DNA of 49,458 nt from an uncultured Victivallales bacterium (lineage in GTDB: Bacteria > Verrucomicrobiota > Lentisphaeria > Oligosphaerales > JAFGRS01), in assembly GCA_903834675.1 (NCBI GenBank), contig CAILKC010000040.1, positions 1-49,458 on the forward strand, read 5' to 3'. The notes beneath the pieces are model-generated. The model was given only the letters and a program-made list of their open reading frames with translations, searched no databases and was not told the DNA's origin. The position numbers were made by a program, and so were the translations under genes. Of the stretch, positions 1 to 7,672 are shown piece by piece. The number at the start of each line of letters is the position of its first letter. Positions within the stretch are counted from its first letter, which is position 1.

Positions 1-2
1 CC

Positions 3-560
3 GATGCCAACCTGATTACCCTGGCCTGGACTGGCATTGTCTGCTCCGAGCCGCCGATGCTGTCGATCTCGGTCCGGCCCGAGCGCCATTCGCACGCGCT
101 GATTCGCAAGTACGAGGTGTTTTCGGTGAACCTGCCCTCGGCAAGCCAGGCGGCAGTGGTGGATTGGTGTGGGGTGAAGTCGGGGCGCGAGGTGGACAAG
201 TTCAGCCAGACCGGGCTCACCCCCCTGGCCGGCCCGCAGACCGGCGCGCCACTGGTGGCCGAATGCCCGGTGTGCCTGGAATGCCGGGTGAAGGACTGCC
301 GCTCCCTGGGCAGCCACGACCTCTTCCTCGCCGAGATCGTCGCCGTCTACGCCGATGAGGCGCTGCTGGACGCCCGCACCAAGGCGTTCTCGCTGGTCCG
401 TTCTGCCCCGCTCTGCTACGCTCACGGCAGCTACTATGAGCTGGGCCGTTACCTGGGATTCTTCGGCTTCTCCGTGCAAAAGAAGAAACCTGGCGGCAAG
501 ACGCCCGCCGCGCAGCGTGCCGCGCCCCGCCGCGTCTCAGGGCGGTACACACGGCCATGA
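3..560 (+). CDS. Flavin reductase-like (flavoredoxin family) protein, 5' partial
   Basis: The reading frame is open from base 3, so the N-terminus lies outside the window; the first internal ATG at 57 is not a credible start because conserved sequence (DANLITLAWTGIV) precedes it. The visible part matches the split-barrel FMN-binding fold of the flavin reductase-like family: the early LITLAW strand, the PPMLSISVRP segment, and a typical end of the domain near LGFFGFSV. Members bind FMN and move electrons between reduced pyridine nucleotides or ferredoxin and acceptors; flavoredoxins of anaerobes are the closest match from memory. Four cysteines cluster in CPVCLECRVKDC. The tail after about codon 160 is basic, Ala/Pro-rich and probably unstructured. 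The stop overlaps the next start (ATGA), indicating translational coupling. The physiological partner cannot be told. Confidence 0.8.
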   Translation, partial: DANLITLAWTGIVCSEPPMLSISVRPERHSHALIRKYEVFSVNLPSASQAAVVDWCGVKSGREVDKFSQTGLTPLAGPQTGAPLVAECPVCLECRVKDCRSLGSHDLFLAEIVAVYADEALLDARTKAFSLVRSAPLCYAHGSYYELGRYLGFFGFSVQKKKPGGKTPAAQRAAPRRVSGRYTRP

Positions 561-1603
561 AGCTCAGTTTTGAACGTCTGCACCTCCCCAAGATCCACGC
601 CCTGGCGATCAGCCGCGGCATCACCTTCAGCTCAGAGAACCTCTTCGTCTCAGTCAGCGGCGACGGGGTCAGCGGGATCGGCGAACTGGTGGGGACCAAC
701 GCACTGGGCGGGGAGACCTGTGACACCGGCATCGAGCAGTTGAGGCGCTTCTGGGAGCACTGTCCGCCGGACCTGGCCATCACCGAAATCTGGCGGCGTG
801 CCCGGGAGGCCGGCGTGCGTCCCCGCGCTCTCGCCGCCCTGGAGGTGGCTCTCTGGGACCGCTTCGCCAAGCTCTGCGGCCAGCCGCTGTGGCGCCTCTT
901 CGGCCTGCCCCGCCAGTCGGTTCCTACCAGTATCACGGTCGGCCTGAACCCGCCCGCCATCGTCCGCGAGGAGGTCACCGAGATGCTGCAGCGTACGGGT
1001 TGCCGTTACCTAAAGATCAAGCTCGGCAGCAAAGAGGGGCTGGAGGCCGACCAGGCGTCCTTCGTGGCGGCCGCCGCGGCAGCCCGGCCCTTTGCTGCGG
1101 GCCTGCGCGTCGACGCCAATGGCGGCTGGACTCTCGCCGACGCCAAGCGCTTGCTGCCCTGGCTCGCCGAGCGTGGCGTGGACTACGTTGAACAACCGCT
1201 ACCCCAGGGCGCCGAGGATCAGCTCCCGGAGCTGTTCCGTAACCGCCCTCTGCCGATCTTTGTGGACGAATCCTGCAACCTGGCCAGTGACGTGCCCGGC
1301 CTGGCCGACCGCGTCGATGGCATCAACCTCAAGCTGATGAAGACCGGCGGGCTGACCGAAGCCCTCCGCCTGGTCGCCACGGCCCGGGCACACGGGCTGC
1401 AAACCATGCTGGGCTGCATGGGCGAGTCGTCCATCGCGATCAGTGCCGCAGCCTGTATCGGCGCTCTCTTCGACCACCTCGACCTGGACTCGCACCTCAA
1501 CCTCCGCGAGGACCCCGCCGTCGGCGCGCCGCTGGTTGATGGCGTCGTTCTGCCCACCGACCAGCCTGGCCATGGAGCCCGTCTGACCCAGGCTGGCGCC
1601 TGA
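557..1603 (+). CDS. Enolase-superfamily dipeptide (L-Ala-D/L-Glu-type) epimerase
   Basis: This 348-residue protein has the full catalytic layout of the muconate-lactonizing/mandelate racemase subgroup of the enolase superfamily: the K-x-K pair at K153/K155, Mg2+ ligands D186 (RVDANGG), E212 (VEQP) and D237 (VDES), and the opposing catalytic lysine K259 (INLKL). K-x-K plus a later lysine is the pattern of dipeptide epimerases, which invert the second residue of dipeptides such as L-Ala-D-Glu during murein peptide recycling. Substrate is not fixed by sequence: N-succinylamino-acid racemase or o-succinylbenzoate synthase use the same residues. The start ATG overlaps the preceding stop by 4 bp, so it is probably co-translated with the flavoredoxin-like gene. 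An alanine racemase lies about 2.9 kb downstream, which fits a D-amino-acid/murein role but is not in the same operon. Confidence 0.85.
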   Translation: MKLSFERLHLPKIHALAISRGITFSSENLFVSVSGDGVSGIGELVGTNALGGETCDTGIEQLRRFWEHCPPDLAITEIWRRAREAGVRPRALAALEVALWDRFAKLCGQPLWRLFGLPRQSVPTSITVGLNPPAIVREEVTEMLQRTGCRYLKIKLGSKEGLEADQASFVAAAAAARPFAAGLRVDANGGWTLADAKRLLPWLAERGVDYVEQPLPQGAEDQLPELFRNRPLPIFVDESCNLASDVPGLADRVDGINLKLMKTGGLTEALRLVATARAHGLQTMLGCMGESSIAISAAACIGALFDHLDLDSHLNLREDPAVGAPLVDGVVLPTDQPGHGARLTQAGA

Positions 1604-1696
1604 CCCGCGTGATCCTGGCGGCGGCGGCGGGCGCGGGGTGGGCGGCACCTGGTCCGGCTTCAGCCGGGCCCCGGGCTGGTGCCGGACATACTGAAG

Positions 1697-1789
1697 TGAG
1701 AACGGGTTTCAGGTTTCGGGGTCTGATATGCATGGCAACCGCCTCCATGTCCACCAGCCTGAACCCTGAACCCTGAACCCTGGTTCTCA
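1697..1789. repeat. Imperfect inverted repeat with a 7-bp tandem array
   Basis: In the convergent gap between the epimerase and the glycyl radical enzyme, TGAGAAC (1697-1703) is matched by GTTCTCA (1783-1789), with further partial complementarity inside. The right arm contains three tandem copies of CTGAACC (1759-1779). It could fold into a hairpin serving as a transcription barrier for both genes, but there is no T-run. Confidence 0.4.
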
Positions 1790-1845
1790 TACAAGCAATG
1801 CGCCAGTCCATGATGCGGGCGATGCCTGTGGGGCGGTCGGTCCGA

Positions 1846-3978
1846 TCACGCTGCCAGGGTGCGGGCAATGATGTCTTCCTGGTATTCGGGGCGGAGGTCG
1901 ACGAAGCGGGCGCAGTAGCCCCACACCCGGACGACCAGGTCGCGGTACTGGTCGGGGTTCTTCTGGGCGGCACGCAAGGCGTTTACATCAATAACGTTCA
2001 GTTGCAGCTGCACGCCGCCAAGCGACAGGTAGGTCTTCAGCAGCATCTCGAACTTGGCCAGACCCGCGTCGCCGACCAGAGCCGTGGCGTGGAATCCGAG
2101 GGTCAGGGAACAGTTCCATTGCAGGACCATGGGATCGATCTTGGTCACGGATTTCATGATGGCCGTCGGGCCGTGACCTGCGGTGCCGTTGACGGGCGAG
2201 AGAGTGACCGGGAATCCTTCGCCGGCTTTGCGGCCGTCGGGCGTTGCCGGGGTGCGTTGGCCGGTGGTGACATGCCAGGCCTGGTGGACGCCGGAGAGGA
2301 AGGTGCCGTAGTCGTCGACGCGTTGTTTCTGGATCTCGTGGCAGCCGAATTCGATGATGTCCTTGCCGATGAGATCAACCTCATCGTCGTCATTCCCCCA
2401 CTTGGGTGCAGCCAGGAGCATGCTGCGCAGGGTGTCCCGGTCCTTAAAATCCTCCTGACAAGCGGTTGCCACCTCGGCCAGCGTGGCGGATTTGCGGTCG
2501 TAAACGACCTGCTTGAGAGCCGCCAGGCTGTTGATGGCGTTCACCGGAGATCCCAGGAAGATGCCACGGTGGCTGTAGCGGTAGCCGCCGTCTTCGCAGT
2601 CGAGGCCTTTGGCGATGCAATCGTCGATGGTGGCTGACAGAAACGGATGGGGATCGACCAGGGGTTTCCGGCGGGTTTGTCGGGCCCCCTCGGCGACCGC
2701 GGCGACCCGGGCGCTGAGTTTCTGCTTGTAAAGGCCCAGGAATGCCTCGAAGGTCGGGCAGGTTTCGCTGGCGTTCTTCAAGGTTTCCAGAACCAGCGGG
2801 GTCAGTTCGACGCACTGTCCGTAGAACGCGGCCCGGCCTTCGATGAGGATGTCCTGACAGGCGTCCAGCGCCCAGTTCCGGGCGTCTTCGACGGGGAGGT
2901 TGGCGCTGGCGAGGGCCGGGACCACGGCGTCATCATTGTAGAACGCGAGCTGGGACAGGCCCCGGCGGGCCAGGTCGCAGGTCTGGCGCAGGAGTGCGGG
3001 CGGCGACTGTTGGTTGAGGCGGACGTTGACCAGCGGGTTGGGCAGGCGCAGGGCGTCGAGGGCGTCCAGGACTGCATAGGTGACGGGGTTACACCCGTCC
3101 ACGCCGTCGGGGCGGTAGCCGGCCAGGACCAGGTTTTCCGATTCGACCCCGGGGACATCGATGGTGTCGTTCATTTTGATCAGAAGACACGCCAGGAGTT
3201 CTCTCGCCTGGGTTTCGGGAACGCTGTTCCAGAACGGGGCGAGGTGCTGGTCGAAGCGGCCATAGGTCATAAGGGTGTAGTTTTCCATCAAGATGGTGAG
3301 ATGGGCAAACCAGAAGAGTTGCAGGGCTTCCTGGAGGTTGCCGGGGGGGCCGCCGTCACCCACAGCGGCGCAGGTTCTGGCGATGCCGTGGAGTTCCTGG
3401 CGACGTTCAGCGCTTGCGGCCTGGGCGAGTTCCGTCGCCAGTGTGGCATATCGCCGAGCGAGGATGGCGGGGCCTTGGAGGGCGATGATAATGGCGTTCA
3501 GGAAACTGCTTTTCGCCGCATCCATTTCGCCGTCCCGACGTGCGGACGCCTGGCGGGACAGGCCGCCCAGGCCAAGTTCCAGGACTTTCCCGTACCCGGC
3601 CAGCCGATGCGTGGTATCGCTCCTGCCCGCCCGGGTGGCGGCCTCTTCCTCTTGGGTGCGAAACGGGACGCCGGCGTAGAGGTTGACGTTCCGGTAGTTT
3701 TCCGCCAGCGCTCGGCTCCGGTCGCCCGCGGGAAGAGCGGTGCGCGAGCCGACGATCCACTCATCGGCGTCAATGAAGATCGGCATCTCTTCGCACATCC
3801 GCTTCACGATCAACGCCTTGCGTTCGGCCAGGGAACACGGAAGCTGGGCCGTTGACCACGCCGCGGGGATCCAGGTCCGGTGGTGGACGTGCGTACCGGT
3901 GTTCATGCGTTCCCGCAAGCGCTGCAGGCGCGGGGTAAGGGCCGGGGCTGAACCAGGTGATGTTGTGCAGGTATCCAT
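1846..3978 (-). CDS. Glycyl radical enzyme (pyruvate formate-lyase-like family)
   Basis: A 710-residue protein with the two hallmarks of glycyl radical enzymes: a C-terminal radical loop RVWGYCARFVDL with the radical-bearing glycine at G687, about 24 residues from the end, and an active-site cysteine with a following acidic residue, C389-V-E391 (QCVEL), as in dehydratase/lyase-type members. The start is supported by AAGGAG five bases upstream of ATG 3978. The length is below the usual 750-850 residues. Enzymes of this family catalyse anaerobic C-C, C-O, C-N or C-S cleavage after activation by a radical-SAM activase. No activase gene is visible in the window, so it must be elsewhere, just outside, or shared. 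The substrate cannot be read from sequence; calling it pyruvate formate-lyase would be unsupported, because the PFL Cys-Cys active site is absent. Confidence 0.85.
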   Translation of the reverse strand: MDTCTTSPGSAPALTPRLQRLRERMNTGTHVHHRTWIPAAWSTAQLPCSLAERKALIVKRMCEEMPIFIDADEWIVGSRTALPAGDRSRALAENYRNVNLYAGVPFRTQEEEAATRAGRSDTTHRLAGYGKVLELGLGGLSRQASARRDGEMDAAKSSFLNAIIIALQGPAILARRYATLATELAQAASAERRQELHGIARTCAAVGDGGPPGNLQEALQLFWFAHLTILMENYTLMTYGRFDQHLAPFWNSVPETQARELLACLLIKMNDTIDVPGVESENLVLAGYRPDGVDGCNPVTYAVLDALDALRLPNPLVNVRLNQQSPPALLRQTCDLARRGLSQLAFYNDDAVVPALASANLPVEDARNWALDACQDILIEGRAAFYGQCVELTPLVLETLKNASETCPTFEAFLGLYKQKLSARVAAVAEGARQTRRKPLVDPHPFLSATIDDCIAKGLDCEDGGYRYSHRGIFLGSPVNAINSLAALKQVVYDRKSATLAEVATACQEDFKDRDTLRSMLLAAPKWGNDDDEVDLIGKDIIEFGCHEIQKQRVDDYGTFLSGVHQAWHVTTGQRTPATPDGRKAGEGFPVTLSPVNGTAGHGPTAIMKSVTKIDPMVLQWNCSLTLGFHATALVGDAGLAKFEMLLKTYLSLGGVQLQLNVIDVNALRAAQKNPDQYRDLVVRVWGYCARFVDLRPEYQEDIIARTLAA

Positions 3979-4110
3979 AACGACTCCTTATTGGACAGAG
4001 TATACACCGCCTCAGCGCCGCCGCGGCGTAGGCAGGCCCGCGGAGCAGGGCTGTTCCAAGAAAGAGCCTCCGCTGGATCTGGCAGGTGTCTGCCATGAGC
4101 CCGCTGGCCT

Positions 4111-4360
4111 CCCTGGAGCCCGCGATGCCAAGCCCGTTTCGGGCAGGTTCGCGGTATCCACCGTGGCCCTGGAGCCCGCGATGCCAAGCCCGTTTCGGGC
4201 AGGTTCGCGGTATCCCCCGTGGCCCTGGAGCCCGCGATGCCAAGCCCGTTTCGGGCAGGTTCGCGGTATCCGCCGTCCGCAGGACCGCCGTCCGCAAGAC
4301 CGCCGTCCACAAGACCCAGAGACGGCGGAAGCCCCGGCGGTGCCGGTGCGGACCGCCGAC
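4111..4360 (-). repeat. Composite intergenic repeat, copy 1 (three 56-bp units plus 32-bp core)
   Basis: Three near-identical tandem units of 56 bp start at 4111, 4167 and 4223. Each contains the small palindrome GCCCGTTTCGGGC. They are followed by short subrepeats around GACCGCCGTCCGCA (about 4270-4310) and a 32-bp core (4329-4360). Read on the minus strand the order is core, spacer, short subrepeats, 56-bp units, which is the same order as the plus-strand copy at 12147-12524. No reading frame persists because 56 is not a multiple of three. Together with 3979-4110 and 4361-4502, where I see no gene, this fills the divergent gap between the glycyl radical enzyme and alr. Confidence 0.85.
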
Positions 4361-4426
4361 TCCAAGGCGCCTACCGCCCGGAATAAGAAACCGCCATGGA
4401 ACGAGGGGGTCCCTTTCCCCTCTCTG

Positions 4427-4450
4427 CTTGGCGTCTTGGCGTCTTGGCGA
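4427..4450 (+). repeat. Tandem 8-mer (CTTGGCGT), three copies
   Basis: Two exact copies of CTTGGCGT and a third ending in A lie about 50 bp upstream of the alanine racemase start. Similar short CTTGGCG-type tandem tracts occur dispersed in other GC-rich genomes of this kind (from memory). No function is evident. Confidence 0.6.
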
Positions 4451-4502
4451 GATAGTAGACCCGTTGAACGTCACTTGGCATGAGCCTCTCGGGAGCTTTT
4501 CG

Positions 4503-5636
4503 ATGCCGCGTCCGACCCAGGCCATCGTCGACCTCGCCGCCATTCGGCACAACCTCACCGTCGTGCGCCGCCTCGTCGGCCCCGGCCCGAAACTGCTCAT
4601 CCCGGTCAAGGCCGACGCCTATGGCCATGGAGCGCTGCCCGTGGCGCGCCTGTGCGAGCAGCTCGGGGTCGAGATGCTGGGCATCGCGACCGTGGAGGAG
4701 GGCATCGCCCTGCGGGAGGCCGACCTCCGCCTGCCGCTGGTGCTGCTCGGCAACATCCTCCCCTCCGAAGCCACCGCGGTGGTCCGCTACGGTCTGACGG
4801 CATCCCTGAGTGACGCCGCCGTAGCCGATGCTCTTTGCGCGGCGGCACGGCAGACCGGGGAGCGTCTCCCGGTGTTTATCGAGGTAGATACCGGCATGGG
4901 CCGGATCGGCGTGTACCCCTACGAGTTGGCGGAGCGTTTCATCGTGGCTACAGCGGGGCGGCCAGAGCTGCGCCTGCTGGCGGTCTTTAGCCATTTTCCC
5001 AGTGCCGATGAAGCGGATGCCAGTTTCGCCCGGGAGCAGGTGCGTCGCCTGCAAACCGTGCGCCGCGGGGTGGAGGCGGCCGAGGTCTGCGTGCCGTACT
5101 GGTCCATGGCCAACAGCAGCGCCGTCTACGCTCTTCCCGAAGCGCACTTCGATCTCGTCAGACCCGGCATCATGGTCTACGGCTACCCCCCTTCCCCCGA
5201 CGGCAGTGCCGCCGCGGACCTGCGTCCGGCCATGAGCCTGCGCAGCGCCATCGTCTTCCTCAAGCGCGTCCGCCGCGGCACCTCCCTCGGCTATGGGCGC
5301 ACCTACGAGGTGTCCGCGGACGATTCGCTGGTGGCCACCGTGCCGATCGGCTATGCCGACGGCTATCCGCGCGCCCTTTCGAACCGCGCGCCGGTGCTGA
5401 TCGGCGGGCGCCGTTACCGCGTCTCGGGGCGCATTTCCATGGACCAGATCACCGTCGATCTCGGGCCCGGCGGACAGGCGCGGGTAGGCGACGAGGTCGT
5501 GCTGATCGGCAGACAAGGGGATGCGGCCGTGTCCGTCGCGGAGATTGCGGACCTCCTGGGCACGATCGTCTACGAGGTGACCTGTGGCGTGAGTCGGCGG
5601 GTTCCCCGAACCTGGCTCCACCCCGACGAAGCCTGA
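4503..5636 (+). CDS. alr: Alanine racemase
   Basis: PLP-dependent interconversion of L- and D-alanine for peptidoglycan. The 377-residue product has the fold-type III signature around the PLP lysine K36 (VKADAYGHG) and the second catalytic base Y264 (SLGYGRTY), contributed across the dimer interface, plus the C-terminal SMDQITVDLG strand. The frame is open far upstream through the composite repeat, but that sequence is not Alr-like. ATG 4503 is chosen because it gives the usual start, two residues before the first beta strand (TQAIVDLAAIRHN), with GGGAG about 9 bp upstream. The length agrees with the family (about 360-390). It stands alone on the plus strand, so its promoter should lie within the repeat-rich stretch upstream. 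Confidence 0.95.
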   Translation: MPRPTQAIVDLAAIRHNLTVVRRLVGPGPKLLIPVKADAYGHGALPVARLCEQLGVEMLGIATVEEGIALREADLRLPLVLLGNILPSEATAVVRYGLTASLSDAAVADALCAAARQTGERLPVFIEVDTGMGRIGVYPYELAERFIVATAGRPELRLLAVFSHFPSADEADASFAREQVRRLQTVRRGVEAAEVCVPYWSMANSSAVYALPEAHFDLVRPGIMVYGYPPSPDGSAAADLRPAMSLRSAIVFLKRVRRGTSLGYGRTYEVSADDSLVATVPIGYADGYPRALSNRAPVLIGGRRYRVSGRISMDQITVDLGPGGQARVGDEVVLIGRQGDAAVSVAEIADLLGTIVYEVTCGVSRRVPRTWLHPDEA

Positions 5637-5716
5637 ACCGAAAGCTCGGCGCTTGTGGAGTACCTCCGGGGACTCCCCGTGCGGCGGCAGAGACTCGCGG
5701 CAGTGAGTCGCCGACG

Positions 5717-5766
5717 CCGCTTTGGCTGAGACCTCCAGCGCGGGCGACAGGCGCCCGCCAAAGCGG
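5717..5766. repeat. Hairpin in convergent gap after alr
   Basis: CCGCTTTGGC (5717-5726) is perfectly complementary to GCCAAAGCGG (5757-5766), and the loop contains an inner stem CGGGCG/CGCCCG. It lies between the convergent ends of alr (5636) and the SGNH hydrolase gene (5886), where a bidirectional terminator would be expected. There is no T-run, so this is a candidate only. I see no gene in 5637-5885. Confidence 0.45.
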
Positions 5767-5885
5767 TGTCGCGTTCGCCCGGGGGGCGGACTTGCCACCG
5801 CACTCCATATCGCGGCGGTGCCAGTAAACCTAGCCGCAGGGGGAGGCTGGAGCGGCACGGTGATGGCCTGGTGCCATCCGCGCGA

Positions 5886-7436
5886 TCACGGATTGCCGAG
5901 GCCCAAGACCCCGGCCAGGACCGGCGCCAGGGCGTCTGCGATGAGCATGAAACCATAGTCCGAGGGGTGCAACCCGTCCGCGCTCGGGTAGAAAGCGCTG
6001 TCGCCATAGAGGGTAAAGGCGTCGAAGACATGCACGTGGCGGTCTCCGGTGGCCCGCATCGCGGCGCAGACCTCCTGTACCAGCCCGTTGACCGCGTAGG
6101 GCGTCTCCTGGCCGACCGTGTGCAGCCGGGTCATCAGCACCATCGGCGTCTCCGGCCAGCGCTGGCGCAGGCGGGCCACGAAGGCTGCATAGCGCTCCCG
6201 CATCAGGGGCAGGTCGTTGAGGATCGGGCCCATGACGAAGCAGGCCGCCTCGATCTCGGCCAGACAGTCGGCAATCTCCGGCTCACAGCGACCGTCGCCC
6301 GCAAATCCGAGGTTGACGATGTCCAGGCCCAGTTTCCGACCCACCAACGCCGGAAAGTTCATCGAGCCGCGTGAAGCGCAGCCGCCCTGCACAAAGGAGG
6401 TGCCGTAGAACACCACCGGCCGCGGCAGGCGAAAGGCGGTCGGCGGCTCGAGGCGGGCCTCGGGGTCGAGGCCGAGGTCGAGGCTCTTCAGCTTGGCGTA
6501 CATGGGCAGGTAAAGCGTATACTCACGCATCTGCCCATCAGCCCGGACGGGCAGCGCCAGTTCGTAGGGTTCCTTGGCGCTGACCGGGGTGGCAACCCAG
6601 CGGAAGACCATCTGCCCGGGAGGCCCCTCGTAGAGCTCGATGCCGGCCATGGCCATGCTGCTCATCACCGGCCAGGGGAAGCCGTCATTGCCGTGGTCAA
6701 TGCGCAGCCGCAGGGTGCCTGAATTGGTGCGGAAGCGCAGGCGCCCGCCGGACGGGTGCTGGGCGAAGGTCCAGACGCCGGCGTTGACGGCAGAGACCCG
6801 CCGCGGCAGGCGGATGTACGCCCCCTCGTTCTCCTGCAGCCAGCAGAGGCCGTTGACGGTGAACGCGCCGCTGCTGCCCGCCTGCCAACGCAGCAGGCGC
6901 TCTTCGAGATGGAACTGCACGGGTCCAACCACGAAGGCAGCGCCCTCGGGAGGCAAGGCGGTGCGGAAGGCGATCTGCCCGACCTCGCGGAGGTAAAGAG
7001 GGGAAGGGCCCCAGGCCCGGGCCTCCACCTGCCGCCACTCAGGCGTGGCCAGAGACACGGTCTCGCCATAGCCCCGCCGCAGCACGAAGGTCAACGGCTG
7101 CGGGGAAGCGCTGACCGGCTTTACCCAGAAGCTCACGGAATCAACCCGCCAGTCGGCCTTGTCTTCGGGGCGCCCGCTCAGCGCGCTCAAGCTCAGCGAG
7201 TTGTCCTCGGAGAAACGCTCGTCCGGCGCCGACGGTTCCCGCAGACGCACCAGCACGGTCGCCTCGCCATCCGGGGTGCGCTCGGCGGACGGTTCCACCC
7301 GGGCGCGCTTGCCGCCCACCCAGGGCGCGGCGGCCACCGGCACCGTAAAGCTGACCTGGCGCGGTGCTTCCGCGCCCGACCCGACCCCCATCAAGATCGC
7401 TGCCATCAGAAGGCCCCCATACCACCGCGACGCCAT
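5886..7436 (-). CDS. Exported SGNH/GDSL-family hydrolase
   Basis: The start at ATG 7436 gives 516 residues with a clean signal peptide (basic MASRWYG, hydrophobic core LLMAAILMGVG, likely cleavage after GAEA). The open frame extends 31 codons further upstream, but this start is preceded by GGAGAGGAG. The N-terminal half (to about 330) is beta-rich and probably a jelly-roll/carbohydrate-binding-like domain. The C-terminal half has SGNH blocks: nucleophile S347 in FYGTSFVQGG, the block II glycine in NLGFAGDG, the block III asparagine in GPILNDLP, and the HPSDYG block V dyad. Such proteins deacetylate or de-esterify polysaccharides in the periplasm; the natural substrate is unknown. It is transcribed divergently from the acetyl-CoA synthetase gene. 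Confidence 0.8.
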   Translation of the reverse strand: MASRWYGGLLMAAILMGVGSGAEAPRQVSFTVPVAAAPWVGGKRARVEPSAERTPDGEATVLVRLREPSAPDERFSEDNSLSLSALSGRPEDKADWRVDSVSFWVKPVSASPQPLTFVLRRGYGETVSLATPEWRQVEARAWGPSPLYLREVGQIAFRTALPPEGAAFVVGPVQFHLEERLLRWQAGSSGAFTVNGLCWLQENEGAYIRLPRRVSAVNAGVWTFAQHPSGGRLRFRTNSGTLRLRIDHGNDGFPWPVMSSMAMAGIELYEGPPGQMVFRWVATPVSAKEPYELALPVRADGQMREYTLYLPMYAKLKSLDLGLDPEARLEPPTAFRLPRPVVFYGTSFVQGGCASRGSMNFPALVGRKLGLDIVNLGFAGDGRCEPEIADCLAEIEAACFVMGPILNDLPLMRERYAAFVARLRQRWPETPMVLMTRLHTVGQETPYAVNGLVQEVCAAMRATGDRHVHVFDAFTLYGDSAFYPSADGLHPSDYGFMLIADALAPVLAGVLGLGNP

Positions 7437-7584
7437 ACTCCGGGACTCCTCTCCTCGCCATCCGGGTCGCCCGAGCGCCACGCCCGAGCGCCACGCCGCG
7501 AGCCTACCGTCAAAAGGGCCGGAAGGCAAGCCGAGGCCCCCCGTGGCGGTTCGATTTTTTCCACATGGAAGGGCAGGAATGGGG

Positions 7585-7613
7585 TTGACATTTCTCGATC
7601 ATACGGCTAATGT
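7585..7613 (+). promoter_or_regulatory. Sigma-70-type promoter of the acetyl-CoA synthetase operon
   Basis: A perfect -35 TTGACA (7585-7590), a 17-bp spacer and a -10 TAATGT (7608-7613) lie 59 bp before the start codon at 7673. This is the best consensus promoter I noticed in the window and stands out against the GC-rich background. Confidence 0.75.
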
Positions 7614-7636
7614 TGGACATCACTGGCTAATACTGG
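7605..7636 (+). promoter_or_regulatory. Tandem direct repeat overlapping the acs -10 region (candidate operator)
   Basis: GGCTAATGTTGG (7605-7616) and GGCTAATACTGG (7625-7636) are direct repeats with a 20-bp period, about two helical turns. They cover the -10 element and the expected start of transcription. Head-to-tail sites are typical for excisionase/MerR-like winged helix-turn-helix proteins, and the gene immediately downstream carries such a domain, so autoregulation is plausible. This is inference. Confidence 0.5.
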
Positions 7637-7672
7637 CGAATGCAGATTCACGCGATTTAGGGAGTAAAGCCA

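Noticed and set aside
1846..3978. Pyruvate formate-lyase proper
   Set aside because: The tandem active-site Cys-Cys of PFL is absent; a Cys-Val-Glu motif is present instead.
4111..4276. CRISPR-like array (56-bp repeats)
   Set aside because: The units are directly tandem with no unique spacers, only three copies, and no cas genes nearby.
4086..4502. Upstream extension of the alanine racemase frame through the repeat region
   Set aside because: The extension is translated repeat, rich in Arg/Pro, without Alr homology; the true N-terminus starts at 4503 with a ribosome-binding site.
7559..7570. TTCCACATGGAA as another copy of the Wood-Ljungdahl operator upstream of acs
   Set aside because: It shares only CCACAT with TACCACATTGTGG and lacks the TGTGG arm; it may be a chance palindrome.
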